NCBI GenBank assembly: GCA_036398775.1
Contig: DASWOJ010000034.1
Coordinates: forward strand, 1 to 32,621
Origin: DASWOJ01 sp036398775
Lineage (GTDB): Bacteria > Pseudomonadota > Alphaproteobacteria > Acetobacterales > Acetobacteraceae
Direction of reading: 5' to 3'
DNA: 32,621 nucleotides
This document shows, one piece after another, positions 25,037 through 32,621 of this stretch; the stretch's first letter is position 1, and every line of letters starts with the position of its first letter. The translations under genes were made by a program, and so were the position numbers. The notes below the pieces were generated by a model, which saw only the letters and a list, made by a program, of their open reading frames with translations, was not told the DNA's origin and searched no databases.

Positions 25037-25168
25037 CTACTCCGTGCCGTCCTGCCCGGCAATTTCCGCCAGCAACGACCAGACCCGCGCCGGCTCCATC
25101 GGCACTTCCGGATCATTCAAGATCCGGTCAAGCTCGTTCAGCTTATCGTCAAGCTCGGCATTGGACAT
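25037..25168 (-). CDS. Small acidic protein, conserved-looking
   Basis: A 43-residue protein, opening MSNAELDDKLNELDRILND and continuing PEVPMEPARVWSLLAEI. The helical LDDKLNELDRILNDPEVPM pattern faintly resembles the start of peptide-chain release factor domains, where coiled LxxLxxLLxDPxV segments occur, and small proteins of this kind are sometimes annotated that way. That is weak, and function is unknown. GGAAG lies about 6 bases before the ATG. The frame is open upstream to 25243, but without better start signals. Confidence 0.5.
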   Translation of the reverse strand: MSNAELDDKLNELDRILNDPEVPMEPARVWSLLAEIAGQDGTE

Positions 25169-25256
25169 CGTTGCTTCCACCTGGGGCCGGCACATTGGCG
25201 GGAACAAACGTGGCAACCATGTGACGGTTCCGCAGCGACCCAAGTCACATGCCAGG

Positions 25257-26468
25257 TCACATAAACGACAAGACCGCCGGCGCCAGGGCCGCCATCTTGG
25301 CCGCAGGATGCGCCGGGTTGCGGAAGCGCAGCTCGCCGTGCGGCGCAGCGTCCGGCTCCGGCAGGCCGAACAGCTCCAGCCGGCTGGCGCAAGTCACAGC
25401 GACGACGCTGCGCGCCTCGGGGTTGGTCATGAATTGGCGGGCCTCCCCCTCCAGCTCCAGCCGCTCGCGCAACAGGCGCCACTCCGCGCGGTCGGTGTCC
25501 TCGATGAACATGGCAAGTATGCCAGGGCGGGTGCCGCTCAGCCGGGCCGGGGCAACCGCGCCCATCCTGCGGCGGACAGCGACCGCAACCTCGTTCTGCT
25601 GCCCAGCCCGCGCCGCCATCACGAACACCCCGCCGCCGGCCGCAGTCACCGCCAGGTGCGCCTCCGGCCCGAACTCCTGGCGCAGCCGGGGCATCAAGCC
25701 CAGCTCGTCGGCCTGCGCGGCCGCCAGCATCAGCGGATCCAGCCGCAGCATCGCCGCCTCATCCCCGTCGCTACGCCGCGACTGCTTCAGCATGGCGGTG
25801 ATGCGGTCATGCAGGCGCCCGAGCAGGTCGCCGCCCTCCTCATCCGGTCCGCGCAGCCCATGCGGCAGCGTCATCTTGAGCAGGTAACGGCCGGGATGGG
25901 CACACAGCCAGGTCTGCAGCTCCGGGTCCACCCGGTCCACCAGGCTAAACCAGGCGCCCCGGTGAACGCCGCGCCCTTTCTCGGCCGAGACGGTGTCGCA
26001 GGCCACCTCCGCCTCGATACCGTCACGATGGATCAACAGGTCGAACGGCGCCGCCTCCTCCAGCCCGGCAAACGACACGTCGAACCCGCGGTGCCGATGC
26101 AACGCCGCCGTCCGCAGCAGGTGGAAGGTCGGCACCAGGCACTCCTCGTCCACCAGGGCAGAGCGCAGCAACGCGCAGAACCGCAGCCGCCCAGCGTCGG
26201 TCAGACCCTCGGACAGCGTCGCGGCCGCAGTGGCATAAGTTGCAATCCACCGTTCCGCCACGCTGAGTGGACGATCCGGAGTGACCCGGCGCAGCCGGTC
26301 CACCGCAAGCTCGATGCAGTGGCGTTGCTGCGCCTGCCGCCCGGTCCGTGTGCCCGATCCAGCCCGGCCGCGCAGCGCATCGATCCGCTCGCGCCATTGG
26401 CGTGCGCCAATGCACCCGATGAATGCATCGAGGGCGGCTTTGTCGAGAGGTTCGGCAAGCTGCTGCAT
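25257..26468 (-). CDS. Unrecognised 403-residue protein, degenerate nuclease-like core
   Basis: No firm family. Residues 1-130 are largely helical. A segment at 141-170 (PFDLLIHRDG, then EAEVACDTVSAEKGRGVHR) has the layout of a PD-(D/E)xK nuclease core, D-x(n)-[DE]-x-K followed by S-x-x-x-GR; Asp143 is kept, but the expected E-C-K reads A-C-D. Later stretches (GRYLLKMTLPHGL, GGGVFVMAARAGQQNEV) show no known motif. The start at 26468 (MQQLAEPLDK) gives a plausible protein; AAGGA lies 16 bases upstream, farther than usual, and the frame stays open to 26603. It follows aroC with 62 bases between and is probably co-transcribed with it. Confidence 0.65.
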   Translation of the reverse strand: MQQLAEPLDKAALDAFIGCIGARQWRERIDALRGRAGSGTRTGRQAQQRHCIELAVDRLRRVTPDRPLSVAERWIATYATAAATLSEGLTDAGRLRFCALLRSALVDEECLVPTFHLLRTAALHRHRGFDVSFAGLEEAAPFDLLIHRDGIEAEVACDTVSAEKGRGVHRGAWFSLVDRVDPELQTWLCAHPGRYLLKMTLPHGLRGPDEEGGDLLGRLHDRITAMLKQSRRSDGDEAAMLRLDPLMLAAAQADELGLMPRLRQEFGPEAHLAVTAAGGGVFVMAARAGQQNEVAVAVRRRMGAVAPARLSGTRPGILAMFIEDTDRAEWRLLRERLELEGEARQFMTNPEARSVVAVTCASRLELFGLPEPDAAPHGELRFRNPAHPAAKMAALAPAVLSFM

Positions 26469-26530
26469 CGGGACTGGGAAAGTGTCATCCTTCTCAGCCG
26501 GCGGCAACAGTGACGAGGGGGGCAAGGCGT

Positions 26531-27625
26531 TCAGTTTTGCGGCACCACGGAACGGTCCGGCACCTGCGCACGCTGCCGCAGCAGGTGGTCGGCCAGGACG
26601 CACGCCACCATCGCTTCGCCAACCGGAACCGCCCGGATGCCGACGCAGGGATCATGCCGGCCGCGGGTGACAACATCCACATCCTTCCCCGACCGGTCCA
26701 CCGACTGCCGCGCCACCAGGATCGAGCTCGTCGGCTTCACCGCAAACCGGGCCACCACCGGCTGACCCGTGCTGATGCCGCCCAGCACGCCGCCGGCATG
26801 GTTGGACCCGAACGAAATCGCCCCGCCCCGCATCCGCATCTCGTCCGCGTTGCCCTCCCCATGCAGGGCGGCCGCCGCAAACCCATCGCCGATCTCCACG
26901 CCCTTCACCGCATTGATCCCCATCAGCGCCGCCGCGATCTCCGCATCCAGCTTTGCATAGATGGGTGCGCCGAGGCCCGGCGGCACGCCCTCCGCCACAA
27001 TTTCGACAACAGCGCCGACGCTCGACCCGGCCTTGCGTATCTCCACCAGCTCCGCCTCCCAGGCAGCCGCCGTCACCGGGTCCGGGCAGAACAGCGGGTT
27101 CTGCCCTACCGCGTCCCAATCCCAGCGCGCACGGTCCACCCCATGCCCGCCCATCTGCACCATCGCCCCGCGCACGCGCACCCCAGCCCCCAGCACCACC
27201 CGCGCAACCGCGCCGGCCGCCACGCGCATCGCCGTCTCCCGCGCCGAGCTGCGTCCGCCGCCGCGGTGGTCGCGTATGCCATACTTCATCTCATACGATA
27301 CGTCGGCATGCCCAGGCCGGAACTGCTCGGCAATCGCACCATAGTCGCGGCTGCGCTGGTCCACGTTCTGTATCTCAAGCGCGATGGGCGTGCCGGTGGT
27401 CAGCCCGTCCATGGTGCCCGACAGTATCCGGACCCGGTCCGGTTCCTGCCGCTGGGTGGTGAACTTGGACTGCCCGGGACGCCTCCGGTCCAGCCAGGGC
27501 TGGATGTCCGCCTCCGTCAGCGGCAGGCGCGGCGGGCAGCCGTCCACGACGCAGCCAATGGCCGGCCCGTGGCTCTCGCCCCAAGTGGTGACGCGGAACA
27601 GGTGGCCAAAGCTGTTGTGGCTCAC
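26531..27625 (-). CDS. aroC: Chorismate synthase
   Basis: Converts 5-enolpyruvylshikimate-3-phosphate to chorismate with reduced FMN, the last common step of aromatic amino-acid synthesis. The 364-residue protein has all three family signatures: FGHLFRVTTWGESHGPAIG, YGIRDHRGGGRSSARETA and FGSNHAGGVLGGISTGQP, plus VKPTSSI and GRHDPCVGIRAVPV. It starts with GTG (27625-27623), only 3 bases after the fabI stop codon, and no strong ribosome site is visible, so translation probably depends on fabI. Confidence 0.96.
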   Translation of the reverse strand: MSHNSFGHLFRVTTWGESHGPAIGCVVDGCPPRLPLTEADIQPWLDRRRPGQSKFTTQRQEPDRVRILSGTMDGLTTGTPIALEIQNVDQRSRDYGAIAEQFRPGHADVSYEMKYGIRDHRGGGRSSARETAMRVAAGAVARVVLGAGVRVRGAMVQMGGHGVDRARWDWDAVGQNPLFCPDPVTAAAWEAELVEIRKAGSSVGAVVEIVAEGVPPGLGAPIYAKLDAEIAAALMGINAVKGVEIGDGFAAAALHGEGNADEMRMRGGAISFGSNHAGGVLGGISTGQPVVARFAVKPTSSILVARQSVDRSGKDVDVVTRGRHDPCVGIRAVPVGEAMVACVLADHLLRQRAQVPDRSVVPQN

Positions 27626-27628
27626 CGC

Positions 27629-28486
27629 TTAATGGTCAGAGGCAACGTTGATGTCAGGCGCCGCCGGGTTCTTCATCCCGACGATGTGGTAGCCGCTGTC
27701 CACGTGATGCACCTCCCCCGTCACCCCGGACGACAGCGGGCTGAGCAGATACATCCCCGCCCCGCCCACCTGCTCCAAGGTCACGTTGCGCTCCAGCGGC
27801 GAGTTGTGCTGGTTCCAGCGCAGGATATACCGGAAATCGCCGATGCCGCTCGCCGCCAGCGTCTTCATCGGCCCGGCGGACAGCGCGTTCACCCGGATGC
27901 CCTGTCCCCCCAGGTCCGCCGCCAGATAACGCACGGAGGACTCCAGCGCCGCCTTCGCTACCCCCATCACATTATAGTGCGGCATGACCCGCTCGGCCCC
28001 CAAGTAGGACATCGTCAGCAGCGACCCGCCGTTGCGCATCATCGGCACCGCCCGCTGCGCCACCGCCGTGAACGAAAAGCACGAGATGTCCAGCGCCTGC
28101 AAGAATGCCGCACGCGGCGTGTCCATGTACTTGCCGCGCAGATACGCCTTGTCCGCCCAGCCGATGGCGTGGACGACGAAGTCCACCCCGTCCCAGCTCC
28201 GCCCGATCGTCGCGAACGCCGCGTCTATGCTGGCGTCGTCCGACACGTCGCAGGGCGCGACGATGCTGCTGCCGACCCCGGCCGCCAGTGGACGCACCCG
28301 CCGCTCCAGAGCGTCGCCCTGGTAGGTGAAGGCCAGCTCGGCGCCCTGGGCGGCGCAGGCCGAAGCGATGCCCCACGCAATGCTGCGGTCGTTGGCAACG
28401 CCCATGATGACGCCGCGCAAGCCTTTCATCAGCGTGCCGGCGACGGGCTGGACGGTCTGGGTCTGGGTCGGGGCGCCGTCCGGCAT
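27629..28486 (-). CDS. fabI: Enoyl-[acyl-carrier-protein] reductase, NADH-dependent
   Basis: Performs the last reduction in each fatty-acid elongation cycle. The 285-residue protein has the FabI nucleotide motif IMGVANDRSIAWGIA (about residues 27-41), FVVHAIGWADK, the catalytic region MSYLGAERVMPHYNVMG (Tyr161, Tyr171) and AKAALE with Lys178, matching Tyr146, Tyr156 and Lys163 of E. coli. It has about 18 extra N-terminal residues compared with E. coli; an internal Met20 in the family-typical position is an alternative start. AGGTGG lies about 8 bases before the ATG at 28486. Confidence 0.94.
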   Translation of the reverse strand: MPDGAPTQTQTVQPVAGTLMKGLRGVIMGVANDRSIAWGIASACAAQGAELAFTYQGDALERRVRPLAAGVGSSIVAPCDVSDDASIDAAFATIGRSWDGVDFVVHAIGWADKAYLRGKYMDTPRAAFLQALDISCFSFTAVAQRAVPMMRNGGSLLTMSYLGAERVMPHYNVMGVAKAALESSVRYLAADLGGQGIRVNALSAGPMKTLAASGIGDFRYILRWNQHNSPLERNVTLEQVGGAGMYLLSPLSSGVTGEVHHVDSGYHIVGMKNPAAPDINVASDH

Positions 28487-28897
28487 GTTGGATCCACCTG
28501 ATGCGTGATGCGGGTGGGGCGTGGTGGCACAAGCCGGGGCAGGGGGGAAGGGGGGTGGGCAGGATGGCCCTGGCAATCCCGTGAGCGGCCAAGCGGACCC
28601 CTTGAGGTCCGGCCCGCCGGCACCGACCTGAGCGTAACGGCGGCATTCGCCCCATACTCAGGCCGCACAGCCCCGGCCCGGGTTTTCGGGACGGGACCCT
28701 GCTTTTGGGACTGGGTTTTCAGCATCGGCTTCAAGGCATCCGGCAGGCAACCGCAGCCCGCCGGTGACCGCCGCCAGCCGCGGCGCGGTTGCAATCGCCA
28801 GCCTGGTGGATATTTAGATGCTTACGCACGCGTACCGAGTGCTACAACCCGTCCGCCCCGGATCGGACGCACGCCTTATGCAAAAGCCTGAGGGTTC
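28487..28897. other. Divergent spacer with short T-rich repeats
   Basis: 411 bases between fabI (leftward) and the ATPase gene (rightward). At 28679-28723 it holds three imperfect units, GGGTTTTCGGGAC, GCTTTTGGGAC and GGGTTTTCAGC. A possible promoter for the rightward gene lies at 28789-28816. No gene is supported. Confidence 0.5.
28789..28816 (+). promoter_or_regulatory. Possible promoter of the ATPase-LysM gene
   Basis: TTGCAA (28789-28794), a 16-base spacer and TATTTA (28811-28816), in a locally AT-richer spot about 80 bases before the ATG at 28898. Both boxes match the sigma-70 consensus only partly. Confidence 0.35.
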
Positions 28898-30667
28898 ATG
28901 AACTACCTGACAACCTGGACCCCCCCAGACCCAAGCTGCCCTGCGCCCGCCTCCGCGGCCAAAGGAGGATCAGACGCGCCAATCCAGCATACCGGCTGGT
29001 GCGAGGCATATGACAGCCTGATGATCGAGCTTGTCGCCGGGCTGACTGCCGGCCCGGCGTTCCTCGCCCTGCTCGGGCCGGCTGGGACAGGCAAGTCCTG
29101 GATGCTGCAAGCCGCCGCCGCCGCCCTGCGGCGGCGCGGGCAGCCGGTCATCCTCGTGCGCCGCGGCGAACTCCCCATCGAGGTGTTCCCGGGAACTGCG
29201 GTCCTCGTTGACGAGGCCGCCCGCATGGACGACGGACAACTGGCGCGCCTTGCGGCCGTCCGCGACGCCTCGGTCGTGCTGGCGGACCTGCCAGCCTTCG
29301 CCGCCCGCCTCGAGCAGCTCCCGCGCCCGCCGACCATCGTTCCGCTCGCGCCCCTCGTCCGCGAGGACATGCCCGAGTTCGTCGCGGCCTGGCTGGCCGC
29401 CCGCGGCCTGCCGGCAGGCGTGTTGACGCATCCTGCCATCTCGCGGCTGTTCGACAATTCCGGCGGCGTTCCGCGCCTGGTGGTCCAACTGCTGCGGGCG
29501 GCCCTGGCGGTGCATGGGGACGTGGGCGCCGCTGGCATCGGGGCGGACGCGGTGGACGAGATGGCGGCGCTGCGCCTGGGCGAGCTGGACGCCGGGACCG
29601 CACCGCCGCCCGTGCCGGATGCGCCCCGCACCGTGCAGCAGGAGCCGGGCGCCGCATCGGATGCGCCTGGCACGGCGGGCCAACAGTCAGCAGCCGCCGG
29701 TCCCGTGCCGCCCAGCGAAGCGCCGGTCATCCCACCGGCTCCCCCGGAACCCGTCCTGGCAGCGCCCAAGGCCGGCGCCTCCCCGCAGCCCCGGCGCAGG
29801 GTCCGCCACGCCGCCGTGCCCGCCCTGGCTGCCTCACTCCTGATCGCCGCCGCCCTCGCCGTCCGCCCCATGCAGCAGCCGCCCGGCAATCTTTCGGCGG
29901 CCCCGGCAGCATCCGAGACCACGCCAGCACCCGCCGGTGCGGCACGTGAGGCGGGAGCTTCGGCCGGCGGCAGCATGCCCGCCGCACAGCCGCCCCCAAT
30001 TCACATGCCCGACGCCGAAGCCTCCGTAGCGGTCCAAGCGCAGCCGGACGCGGCCTCAGGCGGCCCGCCAAGCCCAGCCTACAGCCCCGCTCCCAGCCCC
30101 CCTTCTTCTGACCCCAGCCCCGCTCCCAGCATGGAGGCCGCCGCAACGCCGGGACAGGAGCCTGCCGTTGCGTCCGGCTCTGGCCAGGACGCTGCGCCTG
30201 TGCCCGAAACCAACCCGCCCCAGACCAACCCGCCCCAGACCAACCCGCCCGAAACCAACTCGCCCGAAACCAGCCTGCCAGAACCGGCGCCGCCCGACGC
30301 GCCAGCGCAGGCCCTCGTTCCGCCCTCACCGGATCAAGACAGGGCGGCACCCCTCCCGTCAGTCGCCGGGATGGTGCCGCTCGCTGCCCCGTCCGCATCG
30401 GAACCGGCACCCTCATCCCAGGCGCCCTCATCTCCAACGCCGTCATCCCAGGAGCCGGAACCGCAATCCCCGGCGCAGGCAGGCGGCGCCCCCGGCCTCG
30501 TGCTGATGGTTCAGGCCGGCGACACGATGCCGGACCTTTACGCCAAGGTGTATCGCGGCGTCAGGCCGCCGCCATATGCGGACGTGATCGCCGCCAACCG
30601 CCTGCCTCTCCGGCCCGGCGCCATCGTCGTGTTCCCCACGCCGCAGGATGGCTGGCTGGGGCGCTGA
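28898..30667 (+). CDS. ExeA-like AAA ATPase fused to periplasmic LysM-like domain
   Basis: A 589-residue predicted inner-membrane protein. Residues 35-230 are an AAA ATPase of the ExeA/GspA type: Walker A GPAGTGKS (60-67), Walker B AVLVDEA (101-107) and SGGVPRLVVQLLRAAL, which matches the sensor-2 helix of ExeA. After a Pro/Ala-rich stretch comes one membrane helix (about 305-323, HAAVPALAASLLIAAALAV) preceded by RRRVR. A 200-residue Pro/Ser-rich linker follows, with five 5-residue repeats at about 437-461. The C-terminus (534-582, VQAGDTMPDLYAKVYRG, then VIAANRLPLRPGAIVVFP) is LysM-like. ExeA and DamX have comparable ATPase-helix-peptidoglycan-binding plans, with different end domains. GAGGG precedes the ATG. 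Likely role: coupling a cytoplasmic ATPase to the cell wall. Confidence 0.75.
   Translation: MNYLTTWTPPDPSCPAPASAAKGGSDAPIQHTGWCEAYDSLMIELVAGLTAGPAFLALLGPAGTGKSWMLQAAAAALRRRGQPVILVRRGELPIEVFPGTAVLVDEAARMDDGQLARLAAVRDASVVLADLPAFAARLEQLPRPPTIVPLAPLVREDMPEFVAAWLAARGLPAGVLTHPAISRLFDNSGGVPRLVVQLLRAALAVHGDVGAAGIGADAVDEMAALRLGELDAGTAPPPVPDAPRTVQQEPGAASDAPGTAGQQSAAAGPVPPSEAPVIPPAPPEPVLAAPKAGASPQPRRRVRHAAVPALAASLLIAAALAVRPMQQPPGNLSAAPAASETTPAPAGAAREAGASAGGSMPAAQPPPIHMPDAEASVAVQAQPDAASGGPPSPAYSPAPSPPSSDPSPAPSMEAAATPGQEPAVASGSGQDAAPVPETNPPQTNPPQTNPPETNSPETSLPEPAPPDAPAQALVPPSPDQDRAAPLPSVAGMVPLAAPSASEPAPSSQAPSSPTPSSQEPEPQSPAQAGGAPGLVLMVQAGDTMPDLYAKVYRGVRPPPYADVIAANRLPLRPGAIVVFPTPQDGWLGR
30206..30280 (+). 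repeat. 15-bp tandem repeat within the linker, five units
   Basis: Units such as CAGACCAACCCGCCC and GAAACCAACCCGCCC, five in a row; units 2 and 3 are identical and the last is most diverged. They encode [EQ]TNPP repeats in the periplasmic linker of the ATPase-LysM protein. A length that is a multiple of three keeps the frame when copies are gained or lost. Confidence 0.9.
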
Positions 30668-30678
30668 CGCCCGCCTGT

Positions 30679-31656
30679 TCAGCGCGCCGGACCTGCACCC
30701 TGGGCTGGCGCCCGGCTGGACTGGCCTTCGACGTTGCGCACGGCAGCAAGCGCGATGGAACGCACCGCACCATCCGCCGCATGCGACGCCGCCCGCTGAT
30801 ACCAGGCATATGCCTGGGCCAGGTCGCGCGGCACTCCGAGGCCGTGCTCGTAGCAATACCCGTAGTCATACTCCGCCAAGGCGTTCCCACGCTCGGCTGC
30901 CCGGCGGAAAAGATCGGCAGCACGGGCGGCATCAGCCGGGCCGCGCGCCAGCAGAAGCTGCTGCGCCTGCTGGAAGTCAGCCATCGCGGGATCGCCAGCC
31001 CTGGCGGACGCCGCCGCATTGCGCCGGCCCTGCTGCTGCGCGCTCGGCTGCTGCACGCCCAGTTCCTGCAGATGCGCCTGGGCTGCGGTGATGCCGTGGT
31101 CCGCGGCGCGCTTGAAAAGCTGGATGGCGCGGGTGCGGCTGGCCCGCACGCCCGCACCCGCCTGATACAACAGCCCCAGGTTATACTCCGCCCGGCCAAA
31201 CCCCTTGGCCGCGGCCCGCTCGTACCAGGACGCCGCCCGCGCCGGGTCCGGCGGCACGCCCCGGCCGGCGTCATACATCACCCCGGCGTTGAACATCCCG
31301 GTCGCATTGCCCGCGTCGGCCGCCCTGCGATACCAGTCAAGCGCCTGCGGGTAGCTTTGCCCGACACCGAGGCCAGTGTCATACAGCACGCCTACGAACA
31401 GTGCGCCGCGAGAGTCGCCGGCCGCGGCGGCCTCCGTCCATTGCTGGAACGCCTCGGCAAACCGGCCGTTCTGAAAGTCAGCCAGGCCGGACGCCGTGTC
31501 GGCCCGGGCAGGCGAACCGAGCAACGCCAGCAGCAGCCCCATCGCCGCAACCTGCTTGCGGTGATGCCCTGCCAAGCCGGCCCATGCAGCAGCGGCACGC
31601 CGCCGGGCTGCGCCGGGCGGCCCAACCAACGCTGAATCATTGCGGTATGACTGCAT
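30679..31656 (-). CDS. Secreted Sel1-repeat protein
   Basis: A 325-residue protein with an export signal; the hydrophobic core MGLLLALLGSPARADT is preceded by a long basic stretch when read from 31656, or starts directly at Met39 (31542). Sel1 (TPR-like) repeats follow: GALFVGVLYDTGLGVGQSY, ATGMFNAGVMYDAGRGVPPD, AEYNLGLLYQAGAGV and, after an Ala/Gln-rich gap, AEYDYGYCYEHGLGVPRD. Such solenoids are protein-binding scaffolds. It converges on the ATPase-LysM gene with 11 bases between the stop codons, and starts back-to-back with the OmpA-family gene. Neither start has a strong ribosome site. Confidence 0.82.
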   Translation of the reverse strand: MQSYRNDSALVGPPGAARRRAAAAWAGLAGHHRKQVAAMGLLLALLGSPARADTASGLADFQNGRFAEAFQQWTEAAAAGDSRGALFVGVLYDTGLGVGQSYPQALDWYRRAADAGNATGMFNAGVMYDAGRGVPPDPARAASWYERAAAKGFGRAEYNLGLLYQAGAGVRASRTRAIQLFKRAADHGITAAQAHLQELGVQQPSAQQQGRRNAAASARAGDPAMADFQQAQQLLLARGPADAARAADLFRRAAERGNALAEYDYGYCYEHGLGVPRDLAQAYAWYQRAASHAADGAVRSIALAAVRNVEGQSSRAPAQGAGPAR

Positions 31657-31733
31657 TAGGATTGAACCGTGGTCGCTTCTGAATCGTTGATGGCAGGTAT
31701 TTGTTAAACCGCCTTAATATTTGGAGATCAGCA

Positions 31734-32222
31734 ATGCGTGTGCAAGTACAGGCGATCAGGGTCTCCGCAGTCGTGCTGGCCGGCCTCCTCGGAGCCTGCG
31801 CGGCTCCCGCCACGGGTCCCGCCGCGAGTGACGGTACGGCGGCAGCAGCGCCCTCCAAGCCGACCGTCGGCCAGGAGATCGCAGCCGTCGCCGACAACAA
31901 GATCACCGTAGCCTTCCCCGCCGGTGGGGCCGTGCTGACGCCCGACGCCAACAAGCAGCTCGACCTGGCCGCGCGGCTCTACCGCGATGCCAACCCGGTG
32001 GCCATGTTCACCGCCGGCTACACCGACCGCAGCGGCGACGAGTTCGGCAACCTGCTGCTCTCGGCGCAGCGCGCGCGGGCGGTCAAGGGTGGCCTGGTTG
32101 CCCGCGGCATCCCTGCAGACCGGCTGCTGATCCAGGCGTTCGGATCGTCCGAGCTGGCGAACTCGTCGGACCCGCAGGCCCCGGAGAACCGCCGCGTGGT
32201 CGTTACCTGGCGGCTGCTTTAG
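31734..32222 (+). CDS. OmpA-family peptidoglycan-binding lipoprotein
   Basis: A 162-residue lipoprotein: signal VSAVVLAGLLGAC with acylated Cys22, a short Ala-rich linker, then an OmpA C-terminal domain (about residues 60-162). ITVAFPAGGAVLTPDANKQL is the first strand-helix, GYTDRSGDEFGNLLLSAQRA carries the Asp that binds diaminopimelate, and ENRRVVVTWRLL the matching Arg. Pal-like proteins tether the outer membrane to peptidoglycan; this one is short and lacks Tol-Pal neighbours. The start at 31734 has GGAG at 31723-31726. Confidence 0.88.
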   Translation: MRVQVQAIRVSAVVLAGLLGACAAPATGPAASDGTAAAAPSKPTVGQEIAAVADNKITVAFPAGGAVLTPDANKQLDLAARLYRDANPVAMFTAGYTDRSGDEFGNLLLSAQRARAVKGGLVARGIPADRLLIQAFGSSELANSSDPQAPENRRVVVTWRLL

Positions 32223-32527
32223 GTCCGGAAGCCCACCTGGGTAGGGCCGCAGGGTCAACCCAGGTATGCGGCAATGCCGCAAGCCATCCAGGCATCGGCA
32301 TCGGAGTGGAGGGACCAGGATGCAGGACACGGAAGCTGCGTCCTCGCATCCTGGTCGCACCGGCGATCGAAGCCGGGCAGCAGCATCGAAGCCGTCGTAC
32401 GTCGTACGTATGGTGCCAAATATGCTGGCCATCGCCGCCCGGCATGCAGCCTGCCCACCATAACCCAGCCCCCGCCCGCGCACGCAGTCCTTGACGCCCG
32501 CACCCCGACAATGTTCTTGTTCCGTTC
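32223..32527. other. Spacer with a long imperfect hairpin
   Basis: About 305 bases after the OmpA-family gene. It contains a hairpin at 32313-32356: arms GACCAGGATGC-AGGAC and GTCCT-C-GCATCCTGGTC with one bulged base and an 11-base loop, no T-run. A direct repeat GTCGTAC GTCGTAC lies at 32394-32407. No supported gene. Confidence 0.6.
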
Positions 32528-32621
32528 ATGTCCGCACCAGCAGCCCAGGCCACCCCGCACGACCCCGGCCCGCAGGCCGCAGACACGCCCTACTACCGCA
32601 ACATCCTGCACGCCATGATCA
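32528..32621 (+). CDS. Start of an unknown protein, cut by the window end
   Basis: An open frame from ATG at 32528 to the edge, 31 codons, opening MSAPAAQATPHDPG and then DTPYYRNILHAMI. No ribosome site is clear. The YYRNILHAMI stretch looks like the beginning of a helical protein rather than random sequence, but the family cannot be told from this fragment. Confidence 0.4.
   Translation, partial: MSAPAAQATPHDPGPQAADTPYYRNILHAMI

Noticed and set aside
26423..28501. A 692-codon open frame on the plus strand
   Set aside because: Fully antisense to aroC and fabI, whose protein signatures are unmistakable.
1..32621. tRNA, rRNA, CRISPR arrays, insertion sequences and attachment sites
   Set aside because: None was seen on reading both strands; the only dispersed repeats are the palindromic family, and no transposase or integrase sequence is present.

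Overview
The window is a GC-rich (roughly 70 %) chromosomal segment of an alphaproteobacterium, most likely Rhodospirillales and perhaps Acetobacteraceae. This rests on gene content and order: an HdaA-type DnaA regulator beside ppk, a DEDDy RNase D divergent from aspS, an EipB/DUF1849 envelope protein, deacetylase-xseB-ispA followed by tlyA, and fabI next to aroC. No rRNA, tRNA, CRISPR array, transposase or phage gene was seen. It is mostly housekeeping chromosome with a few small accessory patches.

Layout. Positions 1-4210 (minus): pgsA-like gene, AI-2E/PerM permease, hdaA and the N-terminal two thirds of ppk, probably one transcription unit. 4272-6458 (plus): purM, purN and a small membrane protein resembling aa3 oxidase subunit IV. 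6594-7184: a secreted protein of three PepSY-like, cysteine-paired repeats. 7302-10346: rnd and aspS, divergent. 10597-12511: eipB and a short-chain dehydrogenase. 12512-14706 is the least ordinary stretch: a terminator, an AT-richer segment, a tiny lipoprotein gene and a 5'-truncated HlyD/EmrA remnant. 14707-16405: AraC-type regulator and a methyltransferase. 16441-19962 (minus): a lipoprotein, a DinB polymerase with a zinc-ribbon start, a ROK sugar kinase and a shortened Uma2 protein. 20079-23445 (plus): tusA, histone-deacetylase-like hydrolase, xseB, ispA and tlyA; dxs, expected between ispA and tlyA, is absent. 23437-28486 (minus): phospholipase-D-like lipoprotein, a 43-residue protein, a 403-residue unknown, aroC and fabI. 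28898-32222: an envelope-directed group made of an ExeA-like ATPase fused to a periplasmic LysM-like domain, a Sel1-repeat protein and an OmpA-family lipoprotein. The window ends inside a further gene.

Nine copies of one GC-rich palindromic repeat lie between genes, three times as inverted pairs about 70 bp apart. They create false N-terminal extensions in several reading frames, so starts downstream of them were chosen.

The best candidates for something not well described are the ATPase-LysM fusion with its envelope neighbours, the three-repeat cysteine protein, and two proteins (Uma2 and the 403-residue unknown) that look like nuclease folds without catalytic residues. None is proven to be a new system. 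Family assignments come from reading motifs, not from database searches.
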